A stretch of DNA of 64,000 bases from positions 190,846,559 to 190,910,558 of the forward strand of contig NC_053391.1 of the NCBI RefSeq assembly GCF_905171765.1, given 5' to 3'. The notes beneath the pieces are model-generated. The model ran no database searches, was not told the origin of the DNA, and saw only the letters and a program-made list of their open reading frames with translations. Shown piece by piece: positions 1 to 10,822 of the stretch (positions are counted from its first letter, which is position 1; every line of letters begins with the position of its first letter). The position numbers and the translations under genes were made by a program. Source of the DNA: Bufo bufo (lineage: Eukaryota; Chordata; Amphibia; Anura; Bufonidae).

Positions 1-1217
1 GAGGTATTAGAGGAGATAACTACAACTCCCAGCATGTCCAGGCTGTTATTATGTAATATCAGAGGACATTGCAGGGAGAAGGTATAAGAGGAGAAAATTA
101 CATCTCCCAACATTTCCCTCCTGGCTCTCACACTGAATCCATCGAATCTCCACTTTCTTCACACAAAGCTCTGCCCCTTTATATCATATGACATCATCAC
201 AGGTCCTTCACCACTTCTCCTCTCCACTGCTGAGCTCCGTCCTTCCTGCAGTGATCACATCACAGTGACATTATCACAGCTCTTTCAGCTCTTGAAGTGT
301 AGCAGACACACAGCAGGTCCTAGTCCATAGACACTGCTGTTGTGTCTGCAGCTCTTTTGTTCTGTCTATTATCAGCCATTAGCAGCTAAGGTGGTCAGAC
401 GTCCGGTTTTAGGTCAGACAGTCCAGGTTTCAGACTCCTGGTCCTCCGTCCGGTGCAAAGAGAGGCATCCCCAGATCAGCACGTCCGCACAGTGCACTGC
501 GCGCATGGAGGTCACATAATGGTCCAGACGTTGTTGGCAGGAAAGAAGGCAGGATCGGAGAGTAGGAGTAGAGCGCGGGAGCTGCAAGCAGCGCAGCAAT
601 ATAGATGGGTGGCTCTGCCAGAATTGCTTCTGCACTAGAGGTTCTAATTAGTGCATGTGGAGTGTCTGTGGAGTGGTCAGCAAGGCATATCAATATGCTG
701 CAGCAGACTAATACCAGTGACACAGGTCCAGTGTTCATATGACTATTGGGACACAGTAATGTCTAGTATACAAAGAAAAGTCTTACCTAATATACACATT
801 TGGGTATATATACTGTCTGCTGGAGAGCATGTGCAATGGCCAGGATACGTGTTGTTGTTGACTTGACTCACAGATATATTCTCAGGGGATGTTTTCTTCC
901 TGGAATTCTGGAGGTTGTTTGCAACTTTCTGCTTTTTGTCATCCAGCTGAGCTGCAGAGCTGAGACTGGGAATTTGATCAAGTCTCAGCACGAGACTTGG
1001 TCCTTGCTGTCTTCCCTATGCAGGGGAAACTAAAAACTGGTTTTCCTCCCTTGCTGCAGGAAGATGGAAACCTCCACTTCTCTTCAGCAGGGGGGCAGAA
1101 TAGAACAGGATTGTTCCACTCTGAACGGCCATAACATTAAGACTATCTCTACCAATGATGCTGCCACCTGCTGGTGAACATGGAAAATTAAAAGGAAATT
1201 TACATTTGTGGTCGGGG
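1..1217. other. Unassigned repeat-like sequence, no gene seen
   Basis: I see no convincing coding region here. The stretch at 34-40 resembles the short 'ACAACTCCCAGCATG' motif that recurs at 54549-54563 inside a hAT MITE. Positions 188-210 share a 'gacatcatcacaggtcctt' segment with 38330-38350. Both suggest old interspersed repeats. The short open frames across this stretch have no recognisable motif. Confidence 0.5.
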
Positions 1218-1394
1218 CTATGTGTGAAAGAACCTACCCCCTAACGTACGCCCCAACAGAACTAGCGGCTTGAGTTGTGCCATAACCGCTTCCGTCGAGA
1301 GTACACCTGAAAGAGGCCAAAAACCCAGCATGAAAATACAAAGCGTGTTCATTGACGTATTACAACGCCAAATTCTGAAAGGCACAAGAAATCT

Positions 1395-1640
1395 CACTAA
1401 CGGGGTTCGGAACATATCGGCTGTAACAAGACGAGCGCCACCGGCCCAACTTACGGATAATGTGTGCTGGCACCTGATTCCTGAAGCGGCCGAGGCTGCC
1501 CCAATCCTGAACGAATGCCCTGACACCGTGAGGGGGTCAAAACCTAGATTGACCGCCAGTATACGCGCATGCGCTATGAATTGGGAGGTGGACAACGCTG
1601 CTGTCCCGAAGGGTAACAGTGGGGTGTTAGTGCCGCGACC
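1395..1640 (-). pseudogene. DIRS-type tyrosine recombinase fragment (C-terminal)
   Basis: This minus-strand fragment carries the hallmark recombinase box VSGHSFRIGAAS (HxxR at about 1509-1520). It is preceded by an alpha-helical stretch (FIAHARILAVNLGF) typical of the DIRS/Ngaro recombinase C-terminus. In the family the enzyme joins circular retrotransposon DNA into the genome. The segment after the HxxR box reads MFRTPL where a tyrosine-bearing segment ending in RTP or RNP is expected, so no clear nucleophile remains. It lies downstream, in minus orientation, of RNase H and RT fragments of the same kind, so all three are relics of one element. The N-terminal half of the recombinase is absent. 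I am confident of the family and less so of the exact ends. Confidence 0.75.
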
Positions 1641-1745
1641 GGCCAGTGCCCCTGACAATCCCTACAGGACGTGGACCGGACCCCATTTGTGAGACGTGGG
1701 GGAAGAATTTGACCTGGGTAGAGGGACCTGACTGGGAGGTCTTGG

Positions 1746-2051
1746 TCATTTAGACCACAGTACGGCCTGTCCAATGGTTACCCTAAACATGCGCTGCTGC
1801 CACCACGGGATACAGGTCCCTAGCCTCCGTTGACTGGAAATTCCCGTGGCCTCGCCAAACTCCTCCGGCCACGCCCCATTCAGCCAATGGGGGCCAAAAA
1901 TAGCAGCAAAACCAGTGCTGACCCCGCTGTTGGAGAATATGACGGGGGAGTTGTGGGAGACCGCCGGGACAAACATGGACACGCCATTCCAATGACTCAA
2001 GAAGTGGTCCCACATGCTCAAATCCGCTTGCGCTTGACTGTCCAGGAACAC
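1746..2051 (-). pseudogene. DIRS-type RNase H fragment
   Basis: The translation has DLSMWDHFLSHWNGVS followed by a FSNSGVSTGFAAIF segment and GAWPEEF. This matches, block for block, the RNase H region of the better-preserved Ngaro element in this window, where the equivalents are DLEVWERFL, LFTDASGACGYGAF and GIWPEEW. The catalytic Asp of the TDAS box is replaced by Asn (SNSG). The C-terminal half is scrambled and the frame ends early. It lies between the RT thumb fragment (2399-2580) and the recombinase fragment (1395-1640) in the order expected for DIRS-like elements. It is a dead relic that has no start context of its own. Confidence 0.75.
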
Positions 2052-2074
2052 TGGACTATCCTGACAGGGAATGA

Positions 2075-2390
2075 CTGAGACATGGCTGGATGATAGCTAT
2101 GACAGTGGGAATAACTGAGACATGACTGGATGATGGCTATGACAGTGGGAATAACTGAGACACGGCTGGATGATGGCTATGACAGTGGGAATAACTGAGA
2201 CATGACTGGATGATGGCTATGACAGTGGGAATAACTGAGACACGGCTGGATGATGGCTATGACAGTGGGAATAACTGAGACATGACTGGATGATGGCTAT
2301 GACAGTGGGAATAACTGAGACACGGCTGGATGATGGCTATGACAGTGGGAATAACTGAGACATGGCTGGATGATAGCTATGACAGTGGGA
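2075..2390. repeat. 40-bp minisatellite, 8 units with alternating variants
   Basis: Eight units of exactly 40 bp begin at 2075, 2115, 2155, 2195, 2235, 2275, 2315 and 2355. Each opens with CTGAGACA and ends with GACAGTGGGAATAA; the last is cut 4 bp short. Units 2, 4 and 6 carry catgactgg and units 3, 5 and 7 carry cacggctgg. The period is therefore effectively 80 bp. Units 1 and 8 share catggctgg plus atagct. The array sits inside the relic DIRS RT gene, between the block reading NFAMRVIPQGR (about 2399-2434) and the RNase H block ending at 2051. Confidence 0.95.
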
Positions 2391-2398
2391 GTGGTACG

Positions 2399-2580
2399 AA
2401 AACCTACCCTGAGGAATGACGCGCATCGCAAAATTTACATGCCTAACAACGACTGCAGTTCCACCTTGGTGGTGACCCTACCAGTGACGAAACTGTGAAT
2501 GACTGCGCGGACCCTAACCAACTTGTCTTCCGGCAACCTAGCTGACATGCTCTCTGTGACTGTAAAGCAAGCAAAAAACG
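2399..2580 (-). pseudogene. DIRS-type reverse transcriptase thumb fragment
   Basis: Minus-strand translation contains MSARLPEDKL and, 21 residues further on, KVELQSLLG. In a shifted frame it continues into NFAMRVIPQGR. These are the conserved blocks that follow the catalytic domain in DIRS/Ngaro RTs; the Ngaro copy here has MECRLPEDKV, VQSVLGKLNIACR and PMGRVF at the same place. The frame breaks at about 2435. The 40-bp minisatellite directly follows the IPQGR block. The fingers and palm with the YxDD motif are not recognisable further upstream (2580-2750). With the RNase H and recombinase relics it defines one eroded DIRS-like element. Confidence 0.72.
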
Positions 2581-4044
2581 GACCGTCACTACCACTGTTT
2601 AGCAACAATTTGACTACCACCCGTGCCTTGACACCACCACCGCCACTGCAGAAACCATCATGCAAAGGTAACTGACCCTGGTGACCACCTGACAGCTGAG
2701 GTACGGAGAAAGAGGAGACGTGTGACAGTGGAAAATAAATTGGAGACAAAGAAGGAGGACCTTACCGGAAACGATGCTGACATGAGAAGAACACAAGGAA
2801 CCAACCGTGGAGATAGACCTGTTCGCACGAATTAAGCAGAATAAGTATTTTTTTTTTTTTTTTAACAACGCTGGCACCTGCGTTCAGGTGGCCCGAAGCT
2901 GGGTGACGAGACACGATTGTCAGATTGCCGGGGTTCTCACGGAGTTGGCTGAACGGCTGACGTGCATATGCCAAAAATAAAAACACAGCTATCTATGTAG
3001 CCCAACAAGTGTATGAAGACAGGCAAATGAGAAACCTGCCCATCTGAAACAGAACAATGAAATAAAATGCCACACAATGTGAAGGGTCTGGCGTGCCCCT
3101 GCTGGCCTACGTCTAGGGGCGCCTGTTACTGGGGGTACTACCCCCAACAACTCATCACCATCACGTTGTATGGCATTAACCCCCTACCTAACTGACAGCA
3201 CGGCGGCCCGTGCCAGACTTTGCCCCCCATATAACAGTCATGGTGATTATACAAAATTCGTCTTGACAGAAAAGTTAAAAACAGCTAGGCTGTGATTAAT
3301 CAGGCAGATTGAAACTCCGCCCTCAAAGACTAGCCTTCTCATTGACATTCCCCCCCCTCCCCCCGTCCTTACTCCCTTACAAGCCTCCCCCAATGCAGAA
3401 AGATAGAGCCTAATGCGAGTAGCCCCAGCAAATATACGAACGGAGTCCCGCTGACTCCTGCTACCTGCGTGCAAGTCACGTGGGAGCGGGGCGTGCTGCC
3501 AGACTGCCGTTCCGGTGTGGGGATGTCCCTCTCATACTTTAGAGGGACCGACCCCACCGACCGGACTAAGGAGCCGACACTGCGCTGAGGCAGCAGCTAC
3601 TCACGCGCCGCACGAGGAGGAACAGGACGCCGGACTGCAGGAGGAAGCGCCGACCGGAAGTGACGCTCTGTCGCCTAGGAGATGCTGACGCCGTCGGCTG
3701 TAACAGGAACACTGCTGCCGTCCGTCCCCTCTGGAGAAAGGTGCGTGCCAGATATAGGGCAGGGCGCCCCTCCCACAAATGCAGGCCAATTAATCGGCCT
3801 TAATACTTAACATAGTTTTAAATGCACAGTTGTGAAGACATGAGCAAAATCATATTAGATGACAATATAAAAGCTCTTAGAAGGCAGTAGCAGAGTAGAG
3901 GAGTGTAGTAACGCAACTCTGGGGTGTTACACATGGGACATTATATATACCAATATTTAAGTTAGGATCTGTGGCATCATGCTCAGACAGCAGCACTGCG
4001 CTATCTGAGTGTGATCTGTAGACACAGACTGACTGAATGAGGCT
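2581..4044. other. Upstream part of DIRS relic or unassigned DNA
   Basis: There is no supportable gene. A poly-T run sits at 2849-2863. A GC-rich stretch at 3475-3790, read on the minus strand, starts near a TATA-like CCTATATC and could be the 5' end of the DIRS relic. That is inference only. Confidence 0.35.
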
Positions 4045-4214
4045 TCTACTACAAGAAAATTTAGACTAGAACCTTCAGAATCACAGGTGCATATCCATGA
4101 AGCAAACATGATTATAAAAAAGAAAATAGCTGCACACAACTATACATACAAAAACAGAGCTAAGAAATGGGGGTCATTATAAATAAAAGTGGTATAATAC
4201 CTACTATAAATGAG
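4045..4214 (+). repeat. Interspersed repeat containing the hAT1 target site (left flank)
   Basis: This segment recurs as a direct copy at about 19964-20098 and, in inverted orientation, at about 20145-20240. It contains the 8-bp target TAAATGAG (4207-4214) immediately before hAT1. Confidence 0.85.
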
Positions 4215-4457
4215 TAGGATTGAGTGAACCTGAACTGTAAAGTTCGGGTTTGTACCGAACTTTAGGATTTTTGGCCCCCGGACCCGAACCCGAACTTTTC
4301 AATAAAAGTTCGGGTTCGGTGATTTAATGGCGCTTTTTCAAAGGCTGCAGGGCAGCCAATCAACAAGCGTTTAACTTGTGTGCCCTTAGAAGCCATCACA
4401 GCCATGCCTACTAATGGCATGGCTGTGATTGGCCAGTGCAGCATGTGACCCAGCCTC

Positions 4458-4465
4458 TATATAAG
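4458..4465 (+). promoter_or_regulatory. Putative hAT1 TATA box
   Basis: TATATAAG lies in a stretch conserved with hAT2 (GCATGTGACCCAGCCTCTAT, then AAGCTGGAGTCACG). An inverted CCAAT (GATTGGCC) occurs about 30 bp upstream. It is about 850 bp before the transposase start. The prediction rests on motif and conservation only. Confidence 0.55.
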
Positions 4466-4719
4466 CTGGAGTCACGTAGCGCCGCACGTCACTCTGCTGT
4501 GCTTAGTGTAGGGATAGGATGCTGCTGCTGTGAGTGAGAGAATAGGACAGAATCTTTAATCTGAAGTGCTTATTAACTCAGCGATCTACCTAGATTTTAT
4601 TTTTACCCTGCCCTGAGCCCAGTGACCCAGAAAAATTACTTTTATCCATCTGTTAGGTGGGCGGCAGCGGCCATTTTATGCAAGTTCTGTGCACCAGCAC
4701 AGCATATGTGCATTTGTGA

Positions 4720-5300
4720 CAGTCAAATAGAAGCTTGAAATAATGCAATTATATTCTGGGTTTAAAAAAAAAATCACCCTTTTTCGGCAAAAGACAAAAT
4801 TTTACAGCCCTTGCTGCATCTGTCAGTGTGAAATACAAGCGTTAGATACTACTGTCATATTCTGTTATTAAAAAAGACCCATTTTTGGCAAAATAGTAAA
4901 TTTGCGGCATTTGCTGCATCTGTCATTGTTACATACAAGCTTGAAATACTGCAATAATTTAATAGGTTTAAAAAAGAACCCCTTTTTGGCAATACCCTCC
5001 ATCTGGGGCCTATGCAGCATTAGTCAGTGTGAAATTTAAGCTTGAAAGACTGCAATAATTTTCTGGGTTTTAAAAAACACCCATTTTGGGCCAAATAAAA
5101 AATTTGCGGCCTTTGCTGCTTCTGTCAGTGTGAAATACATTTGTTAGATACTGCTATTATATTCTTTTATTAAAAAAACACCAATTTTGGGCCAAATACT
5201 AAATTTGCTGCCTTTGCTGCTTCTGTCAGTGTGAAATACACGTGTTAGATACTGCTGTTATCTTCTGTTATTAAAAAAAAACAACCATTTTGGGCCAAAT
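4720..5300 (+). repeat. Degenerate ~100-bp tandem repeats in hAT1 5' region
   Basis: About six diverged units contain GTCAGTGTGAAATAC (near 4825, 5014, 5126, 5226) followed by an A-rich run and TTTGGGCC or TTTTGGCA. They lie between the promoter-like region and the transposase. No reading frame crosses them. Confidence 0.8.
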
Positions 5301-5308
5301 ACTAAATT

Positions 5309-8300
5309 TGCGGAAAATTAGGAGAGCGTCGAATAAGGGACGTGGCCCCAGTCGTGGTGCTGCTGGTGGAGCTCCTGTTGCAGGGAGAGCATGTGGTTGA
5401 TCTGTGCCACCTACACGCACAAGTGAAACACCTTCCTCAGGTGCGAGTAGGCGACAGAACCTTCAGCGTTATTTGGTCGGGCCTAATGCGGCTCTACGAA
5501 TGGTGAGGCCAGAACAAGTACAGGCGATAGTAGATTGGGTTTCTGACAGTGGTTCCAGTTCCTTCACATTGTCTCCCACCCAGTCTCCTGCTGAAAGATC
5601 AGAGTTAGCACCTGCAGCCAATGTCCATCAGTCTTTCACCTCACCCCCTTGCCAATCAGCCAAGCAGTCTGAGCCCCAAGTCAAGCAGCAGTCTCTTCTG
5701 CTTTTTGATGACTCTGCTAGCAGGGTTTCCCAGGGCCATCCACATAGCCCTGCCCCAGAAGTGGAAGAGATTGAGTGCACTGATGCCCAACCACTTATGT
5801 TTCAAGATGAGTACATGGGAGGACCACCGCAGCACGTCTCGGATGATGACGAAACACAGGTGCCAACAGCTGTGGTTTTCTGCAGCAGGGGTGAAGACTG
5901 GGTGGAAGATGATGTGGAGGACGATGAGGTCCTCGACCCCACATGGAATCAAGGTCATGCGAGTGACCTGTATAGTTCAGAGGAAGAGGTGGTGGTCGCA
6001 CAAAGCCACCAACACAGCAGAAGAGGGAATAGGTTGCAAAAGCGGAGCGGCCGTCCTCTAGACAGTACGCCTGCTACTGCCCAACGCAGAAAGGAACCGA
6101 GCACACCAATGCCAGCTCCAAGGAGTTCCCTGGCATGGCAGTTCTTCAGACAATGTGTTGACGACAAGACACGAGTGGTTTGCACGTTGTGCAATCAGAG
6201 CCTGAAACGAGGCATAAATGTTCTCAACCTGAGCACAAACTGCATGACCAGGCATCTAAGTGCAAAGCACAAGCTGCAGTGTAGACACCTCAAAAACCAA
6301 GAAAGGTCTCTGGCTCCTCCTGCTTCCTCTTCTGCTGCAGTCTCGGCCTCTTCATCCACCTCTGGAGTGACAGTGGCACCTGCCACCCAGCAAACAGAGG
6401 ATCTGCCAGCAACAACACCACCTGGGTCACAAAGCATCACAATGTCCCACGGAAGCGTTCAGCTCTCCATCTCCCAAACACTGGAGCGGAAGAGGAAGTA
6501 CCCCCTACCCACCCGTGATCCCTGGCCCTGATTGCCAGCATTTCAAAATTACTGGCCTTTGAAATGCTGTCATTCCGTCTGGTGGAGACGGAGAGTTTTA
6601 AAAGCCTTATGACGGTGGCTGTCCCACAGTACGTCGTGCCCAGCCGCCACTACTTTTCCAGGCAAGCCATATCTTCCCTGCACAACCAAGTGGGGGACAA
6701 AATCAGGTGTGCACTGTGCAACGCCATATGTGGCAAGGCCCACCTAACTACTGATACGTGAAACAGTAAGCACGGTCAGGAAGTTGTATCTCCATAACAG
6801 CACACTGGGTAAATGCAGTGGCAGCTGGGCCTGAGGCGGATAGCAGTTTGGCGCATGTTTTTCCACCACGAGAATTGCAGGGCGCTTCAGTTTGCCTCCT
6901 ATGGCTTCCTCCTCCTACTCCGTTTCTTCATCCTCTACCGCCTCCTCATCCGGTCAGCGTAACACCTTCACCACCAACTTCAGCACAGACAGGGGTAAAT
7001 GACAGAAGGTAGTTTTAAAACGTATCTGTTTGGGGGACAAACCCCACACCGCGCAGGAGCTGTGGACGGGCATGGAACAACAGACCAATGAGTGGTTGGT
7101 GCCAGTGAGCCTCAAGCCCAGCCTGGTGGTGTGCCATAAAGGGCGAGATCTCATAGCAGCTCTGGGACTAGCCGGTTTGACGCACATCCCTTGCCTGGCG
7201 CGTGTGCTGAATTTGGTGGTGCAGAGGTTCCTTAAAAATTACCCCGATATGTCAGAGCTGCTGCAGAAAGTGCGGGCCATCTGTGTGTAACTTCGGCCTT
7301 CCCGCTCACCGCCTCATAAGCGACGTGCCCACAAGGTGGGACTCCAACTTGCACATGCTGGCCAGACTGTGCGAGCAGCAGCAGGCGATAGTGGAGTTTC
7401 AGCTCCAGCACGCACTAGTGAGTCGCTATGCGGAACAGCACCACTTCACCACCAATGACTGGGCCTCCATGCGAGACCAGTGTTCCTTGTTGCGCTGTTT
7501 CGAGTACTCCACCAACATGGCCAGTGCCGATAACGCCGTTCTCAGCGTTACTATCCCACTTCTATGCCTCCTTGAAAAATGCTTCTGGCAATGATGGAAG
7601 AGGATGTGGCACAGGAGGAGGAGGAGGAAGAGGGATAATTTCATAAGGTTTCCGGCCAGTCATTCACAAGTGGCTCCGAGGGTGGATTCCTGCACCCACA
7701 AACGCCAGGTACATAATTGTCCAGCCAGGGCACAGTTCTGGAGGATGATGAGGTGGAGGATGAGGAGGAGGAGGAGGAGGAACTGTGTTCACAGCAGGGT
7801 GGCACCCAAACCAGCTCATGGCCATCACTGGTGCGTGGCTGGGGGGATACAGAGGACACAGATGATACACCTTCCACAGATGATAGCTTTTCGTTGCCTC
7901 TGGGCAGCCTGGCACACATGAGCGATTACATGCTGCAGTGTCTCCGCAATGACTGCCAAGTTGCCACATTCTAACCTGTGCTTAATACTGGGTGGCCACA
8001 CTTCTGGATCCCCATTACAAGGACAACGTACCGTCCTTAATTCCATCACTGGAGCGTGATCATAAGAGTACAAGTGCACGCTGGTAGACGCGCTGCTGGT
8101 GGCATTCCCACCTGACAGCGGGGGCACAGTGGAAGCACAAGGCGAAGGCAGAGGAGGAGGAAGAGGTCGCCAACGCAACTGGGGCACCACCAGTACCTCA
8201 GAAGGCAGGGTTAGCATGGCCGAAATGTGGAAAAGCTTTGTCAGCACGCACAATAACCAGCACCACCAGCTGATATGGAATGTTTTAGCAGGAGGCAGCA

Positions 8301-8601
8301 TTTCAGCAACATGGTGGAGCAGCTTGTGTGCACATGCTTACACGTACTGAATGACGGGTCTGCCCCCTTCAACTTCTGGGTCTCCAAATTGGGCACATGG
8401 CCTGAGCCTGCCCTTTACGCCTTGGAGGTGCTGGCATGCCCTGCAGCCAGTGCATTATCTGAACGTGTGTTTAGCACGGCAGGGGGCGTTATCACAGACA
8501 AGCGCAGCCGCCTGTCCACAGCCAATGTGGACAAGCTCACATTCATTAAAATGAATCAGGCATGGATCCCTCAGGACTTGTCCGTACCTTGTACAGCATA
8601 G
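5309..8601 (+). pseudogene. hAT1 BED-finger transposase, broken
   Basis: Coding similarity to the hAT2 transposase runs through several frames. The N-terminus (from about 5309, where the expected ATG reads TTG) has QNLQRYLVGPNA. A BED zinc finger lies at about 6130-6290 (CTLC and TRHLSAKH). This first long frame ends at 6531. Further pieces follow at 6540-6761 (RHYFSRQ, then LTTDT followed by a stop), 7030-7290 (second Asp box reads VCHKGRD, Asp to His), 7283-7594, 7717-7974 and 8275-8601. The last holds the hAT dimerisation domain (ALEVLACPAASALSERVFS). In the family this enzyme binds the TIRs and cuts the element out with a DDE RNase-H-like core. Multiple frameshifts and stops, plus the lost catalytic Asp, make it inactive. 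Confidence 0.92.
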
Positions 8602-8788
8602 ACATGTATACCAGCCTTACCCAGTCATTGTTATACTACAGCACAATTGCTCATTGTTGTATTTTTGATATTTTCCACTCTGACTTAAGGAGGTAAGATC
8701 ATTCCAGACCCTTCCCACCAACAACTCCTCCCTTCCCCCAGTAAACACACAAAACCCGAATTCTTGGTGGAAAAGGCCATAGCAGCCG

Positions 8789-8794
8789 TTTATT
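8789..8794 (-). terminator. AATAAA polyadenylation signal of the Ngaro element
   Basis: AATAAA on the minus strand, about 370 bp past the hydrolase ORF stop and about 110 bp from the estimated element end. This is the expected place for 3'-end processing of the genomic transcript. Prediction by motif and position. Confidence 0.5.
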
Positions 8795-9165
8795 AAACAA
8801 CAATATTATCCAACATCATTATAATGCAAACATGAGATATACATATATGCAAACATCAAAATACAATGTACCAACAATCACTTTGCGGAAGGATCCTAGA
8901 AGGCAACCCAAGCAAGCTGCTATCTTCACTCCACACATCTTATCTTTTACCCTCAGCCGCACTCTCCGACCCAAGGGCACCGAATCCTCCGGAATCAATA
9001 TCTTCCTCTACCCCTGTAGGCCTTTTAGCCCAACAGGAGCCCCCCAGCTTTCAGCTTACCAAACCACATAAGATGCACGTTCCAACGTGTCATGCACCTA
9101 ATAAAACGTAGAATTGCCTTCCAGGACCCCCCGTTAACCTGCCATCGACGCACATAGGAGACACC

Positions 9166-9792
9166 TCACCTATGGACGTCCCGCCACACCCTGAACGCTG
9201 TCTCCAAACCCTCCTGGAGCCCCAGCACCCACAAGTCCATCCCAATCTTGTTAAGATGAACCCCATCAGCCCTGAGGAATTGAGGTGAAGCAACCTCCAA
9301 TTCCCGGTGACGTACCACAAAACCGCCCTGCCGCCGCACAAAGCGCCCCACCTCCTTGTTCACCTTCGCACGCGCATTGTTAATGCGATCCACCGACCTC
9401 GCAAAACGCCATGAACTCCTTGCCACCACATCAGACCATACGACCAGCAAATCCGGGAACTCCTCAGTCAAACGCAGCAAATCCAACTTAACATCACGTA
9501 TGACATCCCTCGAGCGGCGGACACCCAAATCATTCCCGCCCACATGCAGAACCACAATGTCCGGACACCTATCCAGGGAAGCGTATTCATGAAATACAAG
9601 TAACACGCGCCCCCACAGCATACCCCGCACGCCAATCCACCGGACCTGCAAGTCCTCCGGCCGGAAACCTAACTGCCGTCCGCTCCTCCTCACGTCCGCT
9701 CTCAACGCTCCCCAATACACAAAAGAATGGCCTAAAATCCAGGCCAAACAAGAAGAAGGCGATCCTGTAAAACAAACAAAAGAAATTAGCAC
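9166..9792 (-). CDS. SGNH/GDSL-type hydrolase ORF of the Ngaro element (208 aa)
   Basis: The protein has the blocks of an SGNH hydrolase. Block I reads GHSF at residues 21-24 (Ser nucleophile; the usual Asp is His). GGND lies at 85-88 (the Gly and Asn oxyanion blocks) and DGVH at 176-179 (Asp and His of the triad). Such enzymes hydrolyse ester bonds; the substrate here is unknown. Some Ngaro elements are known to carry a hydrolase-like ORF after the recombinase, so position fits the family. The first residues may not be the true start. A pyrimidine-rich tract and CAG (9765-9767, minus) form a good splice acceptor just inside the ORF. The frame is uninterrupted, in contrast to gag and the recombinase. 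I am confident in the fold and less so in activity. Confidence 0.82.
   Translation of the reverse strand: MLISFVCFTGSPSSCLAWILGHSFVYWGALRADVRRSGRQLGFRPEDLQVRWIGVRGMLWGRVLLVFHEYASLDRCPDIVVLHVGGNDLGVRRSRDVIRDVKLDLLRLTEEFPDLLVVWSDVVARSSWRFARSVDRINNARAKVNKEVGRFVRRQGGFVVRHRELEVASPQFLRADGVHLNKIGMDLWVLGLQEGLETAFRVWRDVHR
9765..9790 (-). promoter_or_regulatory. Candidate 3' splice acceptor before the hydrolase ORF
   Basis: On the minus strand TTTTGTTTGTTTTACAG ends at 9765, with a long pyrimidine tract. A GTAAAG donor-like site overlaps the recombinase stop near 9849. Joining these two sites would not put recombinase and hydrolase in the same frame, so any intron might instead use an upstream donor. 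Confidence 0.4.
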
Positions 9793-9846
9793 CCAAACCT
9801 ACAATAACAAATTAAATAAACAACACACACACTCCACCCACCGACT

Positions 9847-10822
9847 TTACAACATATGAGGACGAATAGAGGAATGAAAGCAAGCGGACTCCCCCCTGCC
9901 AATCCTCCTAATAGCCTCGTCCCCCAAACCCCATCTGGCGGCTTCGGTTGCCGCCCCAATACGAACAGAATGAGACGCAAACTCACTTGCCGAATAACCC
10001 GCCGCTGTCAAACATTTCCGGAAAACCGCAACAAATTTATAACGAGACAAAGCCGAACCGTCCATATGAACCAGCAACGAAGCCGGCCCTCCCGGCCGGA
10101 GCGCCAGAAGATCCTCCAAACACCGCACCGGGCACAACACTGACCCCAGCAGAGGCTGCAACCAAATGCACACCCCTCTACCCACCTGGTCCGTCTTGGA
10201 CCTACGCAACCTACACCGCAATCCATCCCCCCCAACACTCACATCCTCCCGCAGCAAACCACCACCACTCACTCGACTGTTAGCCACAAGCTCCGAGACC
10301 CGAAAAGCCCCAAAGAAAGCCAATGAAAACGCCGCCCGAAACAAACACACCTCATACCAAGACGTGCACACCGTCTCCGCCCGGTCCCACAACGACTGCA
10401 ACACCTGAAAAGAAACCGGACGTCGGACATCTTTCCGAACCCCACTACGACGATACCCCTTCAAAGCCTGCCGCACCAAAAAACTTCTTGAAACATCCGC
10501 CAAACCCCGCAACCTCAACCATAAGGCCACCGCCGCCACCCTTTTTGCCGCAGCCGAGAAAGACAAACCTGCACTAAACGACACACCCACAAAATACACC
10601 AGCAACGAATGAAAATCATCAACCCCTTCGCACCCCCCCCCCCACCTGCTCTATCAAACGCTCCCACTGAGACCACACAGAAGAATAAGCCGACCACGTA
10701 CTGCTACTCACGGACCGCTGAATCAGGTCTAACGAGACCCCAAGGCCACGCTCCAGAGCCACTGAGGACACGGCAGACCCGTCACTTCCGCGCCCGGAAC
10801 CAGACTGCGAAAACGATCCCAC
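9847..10822 (-). pseudogene. Ngaro tyrosine recombinase, frameshifted and lacking the nucleophile
   Basis: The N-terminal SAM-like part (10822-10619, SVSSSTWSAYSSVWSQWERL) is in one frame. The catalytic part (10605-9847, 252 aa) is in another. The switch falls at a C11 run (10633-10643), a likely slippage or sequencing-error site. The catalytic part has the first Arg in GAFRVSELV (R102), SKTDQ near residue 139 and SHSVRIGAAT with His212 and Arg215. The segment that should carry the tyrosine reads FHSSIRPH: Ser246 (codon 9870-9868) stands where family members have Tyr, and GRG stands where GRW is usual. In the family this enzyme integrates the circular DNA. As read, this copy should be inactive. 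The N-terminal part overlaps the RT ORF in a different frame, a common DIRS arrangement. Confidence 0.85.

Noticed and set aside
2075..2390. CRISPR-like array
   Set aside because: Whole 40-bp units are repeated without unique spacers, in a vertebrate transposon relic; it is a minisatellite.
9765..9849. Intron fusing recombinase and hydrolase in one frame
   Set aside because: A GTAAAG donor and a CAG acceptor exist, but joining them does not keep the hydrolase frame. Only the acceptor is reported as a candidate.
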